NCBI GenBank assembly: GCA_003223555.1
Contig: QHVM01000043.1
Location: 6,290 to 45,767, forward strand
Origin: Acidobacteriota bacterium
GTDB taxonomy: Bacteria > Acidobacteriota > Vicinamibacteria > Fen-336
Reading direction: 5' to 3'
DNA: 39,478 nt
Below, piece by piece: positions 1 through 7,215 of this stretch; positions within the stretch are counted from its first letter, which is position 1; each line of letters begins with the position of its first letter. Both the position numbers and the translations under genes were made by a program. The notes under the pieces were generated by a model. It saw only the letters and a list, made by a program, of their open reading frames with translations. It did not search any database and was not told the origin of the DNA.

Positions 1-523
1 CCTGGACGCGCTCCGCCGCGGCGGGGCCCACGGTCTCATCCTGGACCTGCGCGGAGCGGGCTTCGGCGCCCCCGCCGACGGCGTCAAGGTCGCGGAGCTG
101 TTCTTGAAGGGCGGCATCGTCACCAAGCTCGCCGGCGCCCGCTATCCCGAGCAGGTCTTCACCGCGGATCCGGGCCGCTCCGCCTGGAGCCTGCCCGTGG
201 CCGTGCTCATCGACACGGGCACGGCCGGACCGGCCGAGGTGGTGGCGGCGGCGCCACTCGATGCGGGCCGCGCTCCGGTCGTCGGCGAGCGGACGTTCGG
301 GCGCGCCGCCCTGCAGAAGCTGGTTTCGCTGCCGGAAGGGGGCGGCCTGCTCGTCACGGTGGCCAAGTACTCTTCTCCCAAGGGCACGGCCATCCACGGC
401 CACGGCGTGGAGCCGAGCGTGGCCGTCGAGACGCCCGAGGAGGAAGAAGGCGCGCCCGGGCGCGACCTCGTCCTCGAGAAGGCCCAGGAGCTGCTCAAGG
501 GCGACGCCAAGAAGGCCGCCTGA
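1..523 (+). CDS. S41 (C-terminal processing peptidase) family protein, 3' part, catalytically inactive
   Basis: Partial gene entering from the left edge; the frame is open from base 2, so the start lies outside. The visible ~173 residues form the second half of an S41/tail-specific protease core. They contain an ILDLRGAG strand, a VAELFLKGGIV stretch, then LPVAVLIDTGTAGPAEVV, VVGERTFGRAALQ and a final VAKYSSPKG...GVEPSV segment, all in family order. In active CtpA/Prc/CtpB enzymes the nucleophile Ser sits in S-A-S-E and the general-base Lys 25 residues later in TFGK. Here the same positions are Gly (TAGPAE) and Arg (TFGR). The spacing is kept exactly, so the alignment is secure. I infer a pseudo-protease, perhaps a scaffold or peptide binder. 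It is followed 4 nt later by the damaged HU gene. The PDZ domain and signal peptide, if present, are outside the window. Confidence 0.85.
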   Translation, partial: LDALRRGGAHGLILDLRGAGFGAPADGVKVAELFLKGGIVTKLAGARYPEQVFTADPGRSAWSLPVAVLIDTGTAGPAEVVAAAPLDAGRAPVVGERTFGRAALQKLVSLPEGGGLLVTVAKYSSPKGTAIHGHGVEPSVAVETPEEEEGAPGRDLVLEKAQELLKGDAKKAA

Positions 524-527
524 GGCC

Positions 528-720
528 ATGAACCGGGCGGAGGTCGTGGCCCGCGTGGCCAGGGACTCCGGTCTCACCAAGGCGGACGTGGACCGGGTCC
601 TCGGGGCGCTCATCGAGGCGCTCGGTCCTGAATCCCCGCACGGGCGCGGCCATCCGCATCCCCGCCCGCCGCGTGGCGCGGTTCACGCCGGGCAAGGACC
701 TGCGGAAGATCATCAAGTAG
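528..720 (+). pseudogene. HU/IHF-family DNA-binding protein, internally deleted
   Basis: The first ~33 codons from the ATG (MNRAEVVARVARDSGLTKAD..., up to ALIEAL near 626) match the N-terminal helices of HU. From about 628 a different frame (+1) reads VLNPRTGAAIRIPARRVARF then TPGKDLRKIIK and a TAG stop, the normal HU C-terminus with its RNP-x-TG arm motif. The missing piece is the strand region usually reading like G-x-x-V-x-x-x-GFGTF-x-x-x-x-R-x-A-R-TGR. By comparison with ~90-residue HU proteins about 68 bp are absent, not a multiple of three, so the frame is broken. Either the gene is dead or the assembly dropped a short segment. Its ATG lies 4 nt after the S41 stop, so it was probably in the same transcript. 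Its stop is 2 nt from the convergent GWxTD gene stop. Confidence 0.8.
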
Positions 721-722
721 CC

Positions 723-2141
723 CTACTTCACCTCGAACGTGGTCTCCTGGGTGAGGTCCTTCTTGGCGACGTTGTCCCGGATCTTCACCTGGGCGACGTA
801 TTTTCCGGGCGTGAACTTGGTGAGCGGCACCGGCCCCACGGACGGGCCGGCGCCCGGCGTGTCGTAGTTCTGGTCTTCGGCCTTGGCCACCGGCTTGCCG
901 TCCTTGAGGATGGCGAAGCTGGCCGTGGTGGAAGGCTTGCCAGTCGCCTGGTCGATCCTGGGGTTGTACACGAACGTCAGCAGGGTGACGGAGTCCGCCG
1001 GCGTGAACACGTTGTCGTAATGGGGCAGGAAGCGCATCGGGCCGAGCTGGAACGCGGCCATCGCGTCCTGGGCCGCCGCGGCGACCTCCTGCACGTCGCG
1101 CAGGACGAGCAGGGGTGACAGGCTGATGTCCTCGCCCTCGTAGTCGGGCATCTTCAGCGGCAGCGTCGCCACCGAACCCTTTCCCGTCTGGGGATCGAGC
1201 AGGGCCACTCGCAGCGTGTACGCGCCGGGCTTCAGGGCCATGCCGTAGGAGACGACGTAGCTGCCGTCGGGAGCGACGTCGACCGTCGCTTCGCGCTCGG
1301 ACACGCCGGCCGACTTACCCGTCTCGTCGACGGCCTGCACCCCCACCACGACCCGGGCCGTCTTCTTGCCGCCCGCGTCGTGCACGGTGAGCGTGGAAGC
1401 CTCGCCCTTGACGAGCCCGGCCAGGTAGCTCCCGCCGCCCTGGCTGCGCAGGAACATCACCGGCTCGGCCGAGACCGGGAAGTCCTGGCGCGGCGCCTTC
1501 AGGAGAGCGGTGGTCGGTGAGGGCTTCGGTAGCTGGTCGGCCAGCTTGACCAGCCTGCCGCCGGGAGCCGTCCGATAGCCGATGTTCGGGTTGGCGACCT
1601 TGGCCGAGGCGAGCTGGGTCAGCTGCTCTCCCATCCGATTGCCCTGGGGCAGTTGGCAGGTCTCGTCGAAGCCGATCTCGATCTGGCCGGTGGGCCCGAA
1701 CTTGAATCCGGGTCGATCGCGATAGGTCCAGATCTCCGGAGCACGGCGTCCGGGGACGGTGCTGTCGGTCGCCTCCCCCTTCTTCGCCTCGTCCGGGGAA
1801 CCGAGGAGGATGTAGACACGGCCGCAGTCGGTCAACGACCCGGGTGTCCCCCCGATGCGGTACCGGTTGTCGGCGTCCGCGCGCGCCTTCTGGTACTCGG
1901 CCTGGTACTCGTTGGCCGGCGTCTCCAGGTCCGGGTCGCGGCGGGCCCAGAAGATCTTCTGGAACTCGGCGACGTCGCTCTTGTCCTTGAGGTCGCGATA
2001 GACCTTCTCCTCGTCGGGGAGGATGATCGGCTTGACCTCGTCGAGCCACTTCTTGGCGTCCTTGTCGAGGGCCCGCGCCGCGGGCGCCGCCAGGAGGCAG
2101 ACGGCGAGGCCGGCCAGGGACGCTCTGATCCGCACGGGCAT
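723..2141 (-). CDS. GWxTD-domain secreted protein
   Basis: 472 residues with a Sec-type signal peptide (MPVRIRASLAGLAVCLLAAP, cleavage near ARA-LD at ~24). After it comes the GWxTD domain at ~25-170, recognisable from DEEKVYRDLKD, the IFWARRDPD motif (~63-71), a region rich in R/Y (NRYRIGG) and GRVYILLGSPDE (~108-118). The rest (~190-472) looks like beta-rich repeats, ending in a TKFTPGKYVAQVKIRDN strand typical of Ig-like/fibronectin folds. GWxTD proteins are frequent in Acidobacteriota and related phyla; their biochemical role is not established, so only a periplasmic or outer-surface location is inferred. The start ATG gives an intact signal peptide. The gene is monocistronic and converges on the HU remnant with a 2-nt gap. 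Confidence 0.8.
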   Translation of the reverse strand: MPVRIRASLAGLAVCLLAAPAARALDKDAKKWLDEVKPIILPDEEKVYRDLKDKSDVAEFQKIFWARRDPDLETPANEYQAEYQKARADADNRYRIGGTPGSLTDCGRVYILLGSPDEAKKGEATDSTVPGRRAPEIWTYRDRPGFKFGPTGQIEIGFDETCQLPQGNRMGEQLTQLASAKVANPNIGYRTAPGGRLVKLADQLPKPSPTTALLKAPRQDFPVSAEPVMFLRSQGGGSYLAGLVKGEASTLTVHDAGGKKTARVVVGVQAVDETGKSAGVSEREATVDVAPDGSYVVSYGMALKPGAYTLRVALLDPQTGKGSVATLPLKMPDYEGEDISLSPLLVLRDVQEVAAAAQDAMAAFQLGPMRFLPHYDNVFTPADSVTLLTFVYNPRIDQATGKPSTTASFAILKDGKPVAKAEDQNYDTPGAGPSVGPVPLTKFTPGKYVAQVKIRDNVAKKDLTQETTFEVK

Positions 2142-2186
2142 GTTCGGTGTCTCCTCAATCGAAAGCCGAAGACGCGGCCGCCGGCT

Positions 2187-2555
2187 TCAGCGACGCGTCG
2201 GGGTCGGCGACGGGGTGGGGACCGCCGCCCGCGATCCCCCGGAACGCACGAGCCGGGCCAGGTGACGGCCGCCCTCGCCGTCGGAGCACGAGACGACCAC
2301 GCGGTCGCCTGGCCGCACGTCGTCGAGCCGGATGGCGCGGCCGGCGGAGGCGAACCGGGTCGCGTCGTCGATCGCGAGCTCCATCTCCCGCGGCTCCCCG
2401 CCCGCCATCCTCACGACCAGGGAACGCCGCCCCAGGTCCACGCGTACCGCCTCCCCCACCACCAGATGGCTGCGCGCCTTGACGGCCTCGCCCCCGGTCG
2501 CGGAAGCAGGGCCGGAGGGCGCGGCAAGACCCAGAGCGAGGAGAAGCGCAGCCAC
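2187..2555 (-). CDS. Small secreted protein, DUF5666-like beta domain
   Basis: 122 residues starting at GTG. A short hydrophobic N-terminus (MAALLLALGLAAPSGPASA) looks like a signal peptide. Residues ~33-105 form an OB-like beta domain (GEAVRVDLGRRSLVVRM ... FASAGRAIRLDDVRPGDRVVV) of the kind annotated DUF5666: repeated V-x-V strands, a threshold-type T-R-F segment and a final L-x-D-[LV]-x-x-GD-x-V signature. The C-terminus is a short Pro/Thr/Arg tail. Function is unknown; DUF5666 proteins are usually periplasmic or lipid-anchored. It stands 45 nt upstream of the GWxTD gene on the same strand and may be co-transcribed with it. A TAGACT hexamer 6 nt before the GTG and no purine-rich Shine-Dalgarno suggest a leaderless message. 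The family call is from memory of the pattern, not from a search. Confidence 0.6.
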   Translation of the reverse strand: MAALLLALGLAAPSGPASATGGEAVKARSHLVVGEAVRVDLGRRSLVVRMAGGEPREMELAIDDATRFASAGRAIRLDDVRPGDRVVVSCSDGEGGRHLARLVRSGGSRAAVPTPSPTPTRR

Positions 2556-2561
2556 CGCCCC

Positions 2562-2567
2562 AGTCTA
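2562..2567 (-). promoter_or_regulatory. Putative -10 hexamer (TAGACT) for the DUF5666-like gene
   Basis: On the minus strand TAGACT is followed by six bases (GGGGCG) and then the GTG start. A transcription start about 6-7 nt after the hexamer would coincide with the start codon, giving a leaderless mRNA. No -35 of good quality was found 17 nt upstream. Confidence 0.4.
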
Positions 2568-2626
2568 GGCCGAGCCGAAGCGGCGCCGCAACTGACCGGC
2601 GGCGCGCGGAAAGTGGGACCGCCGGC

Positions 2627-2655
2627 CCGACAAGCGCCCGGAAACGTGCTACCTT
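2627..2655 (+). promoter_or_regulatory. Putative sigma-70 promoter of the transpeptidase gene
   Basis: CCGACA (2627-2632) and TACCTT (2650-2655) are separated by 17 nt, and TGC directly precedes the -10, giving an extended -10. The ATG of the penicillin-binding protein is only 9 nt after the -10, so transcription would start within about 3 nt of the start codon. No ribosome-binding site is visible. Confidence 0.5.
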
Positions 2656-2664
2656 CCGGGTCGC

Positions 2665-3714
2665 ATGAGGCAGGCGACCCGGCTGCTCGTCCTGACGTGT
2701 TCCCTCGGCCTCCTGCTCTCTCCCCTCGCCGGCGGGGCCACCCGGCCACGTCGCGCCCGCACCTCGTCGGTCCGCCGCGCCCGCCGCACGGTGCCGCGAC
2801 GGCCGCCCGGCCCGCCCGCCCTGGTCGTGCCGGTGGCCGCCTCCGCCCGCGACGTCGCGGTCAGCGAAGCCGCCCGCCACAGCCTGGGTGACCAGCAGGG
2901 GGCGGTGGTGGCGATGGATCCCTACACCGGCCGACTCCTCACCGTCCTCAATCCCTATCTCGGACTGTCGACCGCCTACGAGCCGTGCTCGGTCTTCAAG
3001 ATCGTCGTCGCCATCGGCGGGCTCACCGAGCACGTCATCACCCCCGACACCGTCTACAACTGCGCTGGCGGCTGCTGGTTCTGGCCCGGCCACGGCCCCA
3101 TCAACCTCCGCCGCGCCCTCGCCGTCTCCTGCAACCCCTACTTCGAATGGGTGGGCGAGCAGCTCGGCTACGATCGGATCCAGAAGTACGCCCATCTGCT
3201 GGGCCTGGGGAGCCCCACCGGCGTCAACCTGCCCGACGAGGCGGCGGGACGGATCCCGCTCTCCGTGCCGATGAGCCGCGTCGGCCACCTCTCCAGCCAT
3301 GCCAAGGGCGTCGACACGACCGCCATCCAGCTCGCAGTGCTGATGTCGGCCGTGATCAACGGCGGGATCGTGTTCGAGCCCCAGCTCGCCGGGCCCGCGG
3401 GCTTCGTGCCCAAGGAGCGCTGGCGGCTGCCGCCTCAGGTGGTGGTGGGCGGGCTCACCGAGGGGTTCCTGGCGGCGGTGAACGAGGGCAGCGCCGCCAA
3501 CGCCTTCGACCCCGACGTCATCGTGGCCGGCAAGACGGGCACGTGCGCCGGGGTGGGCTGGTTCGCCTCCTACGCTCCCGCCGACAAGCCCGAGATCGTC
3601 ACCGTGGTCTTCGTGCGCCCGGGCACCGGGCACGTCGCCTCGGCGGTGGCCGGCCGGTTGTACCAATCCCTCTACAAGGTCTCTCCGGCCACGACCGCCA
3701 CCGCAGGCTATTAG
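2665..3714 (+). CDS. Penicillin-binding protein, transpeptidase domain only
   Basis: 349 residues. An N-terminal hydrophobic segment (~5-22) is followed by a very basic linker (~27-48, many Arg) and then a transpeptidase domain (~75-345). The three penicillin-binding motifs are all present: S109-x-x-K112 (CSVFK), S155-x-N157 (SCN) and K290-T-G-T (AGKTGT). The domain belongs to the SxxK acyltransferase fold of class B PBPs and FtsI-like enzymes, but the protein lacks the ~200-residue dimerisation/pedestal module, so it is short for a class B PBP. It probably cross-links peptidoglycan or modifies it in the periplasm, anchored by the N-terminal helix. The start fits the putative promoter just upstream. 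Its stop overlaps the restored stop of the convergent PEGA gene by 4 nt. A beta-lactamase-like role is possible but the PBP motif spacing fits better. Confidence 0.85.
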   Translation: MRQATRLLVLTCSLGLLLSPLAGGATRPRRARTSSVRRARRTVPRRPPGPPALVVPVAASARDVAVSEAARHSLGDQQGAVVAMDPYTGRLLTVLNPYLGLSTAYEPCSVFKIVVAIGGLTEHVITPDTVYNCAGGCWFWPGHGPINLRRALAVSCNPYFEWVGEQLGYDRIQKYAHLLGLGSPTGVNLPDEAAGRIPLSVPMSRVGHLSSHAKGVDTTAIQLAVLMSAVINGGIVFEPQLAGPAGFVPKERWRLPPQVVVGGLTEGFLAAVNEGSAANAFDPDVIVAGKTGTCAGVGWFASYAPADKPEIVTVVFVRPGTGHVASAVAGRLYQSLYKVSPATTATAGY

Positions 3715-4744
3715 CGGCCCAGCTCGGCCTCGATGTTGGTCGTGCGCCCGGGCTGGACCTCCACGTCCCGCTCGGGCTCAGCGCGTGGAGCTGCCGTGCC
3801 GTGCCCTTGAACTGGCCGTCGACGTAGACGGAGGCGTCCTCCGGCTGGGCGTCCACGCGAAGCGTGCCCATCTCCGCGGCGCTGCCTGGCTCATAGGCCG
3901 GCGGCTCGCGGGGGACGCGATCGTCGTAGCGATCGTCGCGGCCCTCGGGTCGGTCGTCGGAGCGATCGTCGTAACGCGCGTCGTCGACCGGCGCCGTGCC
4001 GAGCGTCGCCTCGTCCACCTCCGTCCCCGAGCCGGGCACCATGCGGTAGTGGATCTTGACCGTCTGGTCGATCGGCACGTAGACCCGCAGCCGGTAGCTA
4101 CGGAAGCCCTCGAGCTTCAGCGTGATCTCGTGACGCCCCGGGGAGATGTAGAGCCGCTGGAAGATCCCGTCGAAGTCGTCCACGATCCCCGCGTAGTAGC
4201 CATCCACGTAGACGCGCGCCTGGTGCGGCTCGACGAGCAGGCGCAGCGCGCCCGAGCGGTAGCCGTAACCATAACCGTAGCGGCCGGAACCGTAGTAGTA
4301 GGGCGAGTATCCGTAATAGCCGCTGTAGTAGTACGGCGAGTAGCCGTAGAAGAGGCTCCCGTAGAAGCCGTCATACGGGTAATAGCCGTAGCCGTAGCCA
4401 TAACCGTATCGGAACGGGCGGTAGTAGCCGGGCGAGCCGTAGTAGTACGGCGATCCATAGAAGGAACCGTAGCCGCGGCGCCCCGTGCCTGTTCCCGGGC
4501 GCGGGTGGCGAGCTTGAGCGCCGGTCGGATCGGACGCGAACGCCGAAGAGCGCGAGCCGTCCGAGGACGAAGACGAGCTTGAAGAGGAGTGTGCCTCGGG
4601 GGCCGGGTGACGGTCGGCGGACGAGCTGGCATGAGATCCGCCGTCGCCTCCGCCTCGGTGGACCGCATGGTCGTCGGCCCCTACCGGGCCGGCCGCCGCG
4701 AGCACGAACCCTCCGAGCGCCATCGCCAGCCACCGAGCCGTCAT
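3711..4744 (-). CDS. Tyr/Gly-rich PEGA-domain secreted protein, 3' frameshift
   Basis: ATG at 4744 follows a strong GAGGAGGT ribosome-binding site and gives a signal peptide (MTARWLAMALGGFVLAAAG, to ~23). Next come a Ser/His/Gly-rich stretch (~30-70), a Tyr/Gly-rich low-complexity tract (~91-164), PEGA domain 1 (~166-235, with VYVDGYYAG and SPGRHEITLKLEGF), an Asp/Arg-rich linker (~240-290) and PEGA domain 2 from ~292 (VYVDGQFKG). After residue ~321 the frame is lost: the uninterrupted frame runs on to 3599, antisense inside the transpeptidase gene. Shifting by one base near 3778-3786 restores EPERDVEVQPGRTTNIEAEL-type PEGA sequence and a TAA at 3713-3711. So one nucleotide seems missing, giving a true product of ~345 residues. 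PEGA domains are thought to bind cell-envelope components; the Y/G tract may self-associate. Confidence 0.75.
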
Positions 4745-4949
4745 CGCAACCTCCTCAAGATCACTCGATCTTTGGCGCCTCTGACAAGTGCAAGGCACAT
4801 GCCGGGGTGCCACCCCCAGTGTCCTCTATCAAGGCGCTCATTATCAAGCGGTTGGCGGTGCGGGCGCCCGTCGCGTGTCCAGGGAAAGAGACAGTGACCG
4901 CGACCGCGTGGGGCACCGAGGGGACAGCCGTTATACTCAGCAGCCCGCC
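4745..4949. other. Divergent intergenic region, PEGA gene / lpxB
   Basis: This 205-bp stretch holds the upstream regions of two divergent genes and no convincing coding frame. GAGGAGGT for the minus-strand gene lies at about 4749-4756. A near-perfect inverted repeat GGGGTG-C-CACCCC sits at 4804-4816 and could be an operator or a REP-like motif. TATACT at 4932-4937 is a -10-like hexamer 12 nt before the lpxB ATG, so the lpxB leader would be only a few bases long. Confidence 0.45.
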
Positions 4950-6092
4950 ATGCGCTTGTTCCTCTCGTGCGGCGAGACCTCCGGCGACCGCTATGCCGGT
5001 GAGCTCGTCCGCGAGATGCGGCTTCGCGAGCCCAGCCTGGAAGTCTTCGGGCTGGGGGGCGACCGCCTGGCCGCCCAGGGGGCTCGGCTCCTGGCTCACG
5101 TCCGGGACCTTGCGGTGGTGGGACTGCTGGAGGTCGTCTCCCACCTCCGCTCTCTTCGGCGGGTGTTCGAGAGGGTGTTGGCGGAGGTCGACCGCAGGCG
5201 GCCCGACGTGGCGGTGCTCGTGGACTACCCCGACTTCAACCTGCGACTGGCCCGCCAGCTCGGCCGGCGCGGAGTTCCGGTCGTCTACTACGTATCGCCC
5301 CAAGTCTGGGCATGGAGGCGCGGCCGTCTCGACGTCATCCGCAAGACCGTGGACCAGATGCTCGTGATCTTCCCGTTCGAGGAGGCCCTCTACCGCGAGG
5401 CCGAGGTCCCGGTCCGCTTCGTCGGCCATCCCCTCGTCGACCTCGTGCATCCCGCCGCCGACTGTGACCAGTTCCTCGCCGCCCTCGGGCTCGATCCTGC
5501 GCGGCCAGTCGTAGCGGTGCTGCCCGGGAGCCGGGCGAAGGAGATCGCCCACAACCTGCCGCCGCTGGCCGGAGCGATCCGCATCCTCGCCGAAGAGCGA
5601 CCCGAACTGCAGTTCCTGCTGGCGCTGGCCCCCGCGGTCAACGCCGAGTCCCTGAGGCAGCGCCTCGGTCCCCTGCCGGTCCGGATCGTCGCCGATCAGG
5701 CCCAGGCCGTGCTGGGCTGTTGCACCGCGGCCATCGTCGCCTCCGGGACCGCGACCGTGGAGGCGGCGCTGCTGGGAGCGCCGATGGTCGTCGTCTACCG
5801 CCTGGCCCCCTTGACCTACCTGCTCGGCAGCCGCCTGGTGAAGGTGCCTCACTTCGCCATGGCGAACCTCATCGCCGGGGCGCGCATCGTCCCCGAGCTG
5901 ATCCAGCGGGAGCTGACCGCCGAACGCGTGTCGGGCGAGATCCGGTCACTTCTCGACGATCCGGCGCGCCGCCAGCGGATGCGGGACGGGCTGGCCGAGG
6001 TCAAACACCGTCTGGGCGAGCCGGGCGCCTCGGCCCGCGCGGCCGAGGCCGTCCTCCAGATGGCCCAAGGACGTGTGATAAAAAACGCTTGA
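4950..6092 (+). CDS. lpxB: Lipid-A-disaccharide synthase
   Basis: 380 residues, the normal length for LpxB. The enzyme joins UDP-2,3-diacylglucosamine and lipid X to form lipid A disaccharide at the inner face of the cytoplasmic membrane (GT19 family, GT-B fold). Signature segments in order: LSCGETSGDRYAGELV at ~5-20, GLGGDRLAAQG, DYPDFNLRLA, YYVSPQVWAWRRGR (~113-126), VGHPLVD, LPGSRAKEI (~192-200), ASGTATVEAALLGAPMVVVYR (VASGTATLE-type motif) and VPHFAMANLI. The ATG at 4950 is chosen because it begins directly at the conserved MRLFLSCGE start; a longer in-frame extension upstream has no homology features. No Shine-Dalgarno is visible, but a TATACT hexamer lies 12 nt upstream. No other lpx genes are adjacent, which is unusual against the proteobacterial lpxD-fabZ-lpxA-lpxB order. 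Confidence 0.95.
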   Translation: MRLFLSCGETSGDRYAGELVREMRLREPSLEVFGLGGDRLAAQGARLLAHVRDLAVVGLLEVVSHLRSLRRVFERVLAEVDRRRPDVAVLVDYPDFNLRLARQLGRRGVPVVYYVSPQVWAWRRGRLDVIRKTVDQMLVIFPFEEALYREAEVPVRFVGHPLVDLVHPAADCDQFLAALGLDPARPVVAVLPGSRAKEIAHNLPPLAGAIRILAEERPELQFLLALAPAVNAESLRQRLGPLPVRIVADQAQAVLGCCTAAIVASGTATVEAALLGAPMVVVYRLAPLTYLLGSRLVKVPHFAMANLIAGARIVPELIQRELTAERVSGEIRSLLDDPARRQRMRDGLAEVKHRLGEPGASARAAEAVLQMAQGRVIKNA

Positions 6093-6117
6093 CACATGGT
6101 TATTTCCATGGGAATTT
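6089..6117 (+). promoter_or_regulatory. Putative promoter region of the lipoprotein gene
   Basis: A perfect TTGACA (6089-6094) overlaps the lpxB stop. Seventeen nt downstream is a poor -10 (GAATTT, 6112-6117). Between them lies the inverted repeat CATGG-TTATTT-CCATG (6095-6110), an operator-like position. The local AT-richness contrasts with the surrounding GC-rich DNA. Confidence 0.4.
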
Positions 6118-6146
6118 CTCACGTCATTTCTAGCTGGAGGGGGCCT

Positions 6147-6734
6147 ATGGGATGTCTAAGGATCGCGACGCTCGCCATCCTGGGCTGCGTGGTCGTGGCC
6201 TGCACGACGATTACGGAAGAGATGCCCACGCGTCCCGACCCGGCCGGCGGTGGAAACCCCGTGCCCCTGCCGGTCGTCATCGTTCCCGTCCCCGTACCCA
6301 CCCCGAACACCCCAGCGCCGACCCCGAACCCGACCAACCCCTCGAACCCCACCCCGAATCCCACCTCGCCGCCGGACTCGGGCGGAGGAATCCCGCCGGA
6401 CATCCCCGACAACACCGCCCCGGTGGTGAAGCTCGGAGCCAAGGTCTACTTCATCGAATGCGATGGCGTGCCGGTGCCCGACTCCGGCGGCGCGAACGAG
6501 GCGCAGGTCGGTTGCCGGGTCCACCTGGACGTGACTCCGAAGGACGCCAACAACAAGCCGACCCAGGCCAAAGGGACGCCGCAGTGGAGCTACAGCAACC
6601 TGAGCATCATCAGCGTCACCTCCACCAACCCTTACAACCCTGCCTTCATCGCCAAGGCGCCGGGCGTCGTCACCGCCTATTGCGAGACCGACGGGGTCCG
6701 GTCCAACGACGTGACCGTACGCCTGCATAATTAG
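6147..6734 (+). CDS. Proline-rich lipoprotein with Ig-like (Big-type) C-terminal domain
   Basis: 195 residues from the ATG at 6147, preceded by a GGAGGGGG ribosome-binding site. The N-terminus MGCLRIATLAILGCVVVAC is a lipoprotein signal with lipobox VVAC (Cys19), so the mature protein should be lipid-anchored. Residues ~28-85 are a low-complexity linker dominated by Pro, Asn and Thr with repeated PNP/PTP units, then a Gly/Pro turn. Residues ~90-195 form a beta-rich domain ending in IAKAPGVVTAYCETDGVRSN and VTVRL, which resembles bacterial Ig-like group 2 repeats. Two Cys pairs there (ECDG and GCRV; YCET) could form a disulfide. Function is unknown; the architecture suggests a surface protein held away from the membrane by the proline linker. 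The in-frame ATG at 6096 would disrupt the lipobox position and was not used. Confidence 0.7.
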   Translation: MGCLRIATLAILGCVVVACTTITEEMPTRPDPAGGGNPVPLPVVIVPVPVPTPNTPAPTPNPTNPSNPTPNPTSPPDSGGGIPPDIPDNTAPVVKLGAKVYFIECDGVPVPDSGGANEAQVGCRVHLDVTPKDANNKPTQAKGTPQWSYSNLSIISVTSTNPYNPAFIAKAPGVVTAYCETDGVRSNDVTVRLHN

Positions 6735-6751
6735 CCCGCCCCTCAGCGGGC
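6734..6751 (+). terminator. Stem-loop after the lipoprotein gene
   Basis: GCCCGC (6734-6739), a 6-nt loop CCCTCA and GCGGGC (6746-6751) form a perfect 6-bp GC stem immediately after the stop codon. No T tract follows, so termination is only inferred from position. Confidence 0.35.
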
Positions 6752-6777
6752 GCGGCCGGCCCATTGCAGAATGAGCC

Positions 6778-7212
6778 GTGCCGCGCCCGCCCCGCCACGA
6801 GCTGACCTCCGCCGCGCGCCGGGCGCTGCCGCGTCCGATGGCGACATCCGCCGCGCGTTACCTGCGTCTGCTCGACCGCCGCCTCGGCGCCCTTGCCCGC
6901 GTGGCCGATGGCGACACCGCCGGCCGGAGCGCGGCCGGCATGCGCCCCGCCGACCGCGCTCTCGCCCGTCGCTTCCTGGCCCCGCGAGAGGGACAGTGGA
7001 CCGACGGCGACGAGAACCTCGTGCGCGGCTACCTCGACCGCTGGTCGCCGGCCACGGAGGCAGCGGGGGCCGAGGCGCGCGCGGTCCTCGAGGCTGCGCA
7101 CGCCCTCGCCGCCATCGATCCCCCGCCGGGCGCGTTGTGGTTCTTCTTGTGGGAGATGGAGTCCGTCCTGGCCGGCCTGTTCGGGGCTGACAAGGAGGAT
7201 GGCCCCTGCTAG
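6778..7212 (+). CDS. Hypothetical helical protein
   Basis: 144 residues from a GTG start. The sequence is Arg/Ala-rich and predicted mostly helical: MPRPPRHELTSAARRAL, then repeated short amphipathic helices (RYLRLLDRRLGALARVADGD, AARADRALARRFL-like), DENLVRGYLDRW and a C-terminal LWFFLWEMESVLAGLFG segment (~122-138) that could be a hydrophobic packing helix rather than a membrane span. No family recognised. Among the three plus-strand frames this one has the most protein-like composition; the alternative ATG at 6771 gives an Arg/Pro-rich product typical of a shadow frame. A CAGAAT hexamer 5 nt before the GTG would fit leaderless initiation. The stop overlaps the -10 of the next promoter. Moderate confidence that it is a real gene. 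Confidence 0.55.
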   Translation: MPRPPRHELTSAARRALPRPMATSAARYLRLLDRRLGALARVADGDTAGRSAAGMRPADRALARRFLAPREGQWTDGDENLVRGYLDRWSPATEAAGAEARAVLEAAHALAAIDPPPGALWFFLWEMESVLAGLFGADKEDGPC

Positions 7213-7215
7213 AAT
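7187..7215 (+). promoter_or_regulatory. Putative sigma-70 promoter upstream of the hairpin block
   Basis: CTGACA (7187-7192) and TAGAAT (7210-7215) are 17 nt apart, with TGC right before the -10. This is one of the best promoter matches in the window. It overlaps the end of the preceding gene and points toward the response-regulator gene 398 nt away, across the repeat block. Confidence 0.55.

Noticed and set aside
4745-4813. Upstream in-frame start of the PEGA protein at 4813
   Set aside because: It precedes the strong GAGGAGGT site and would bury the signal peptide 23 residues inside.
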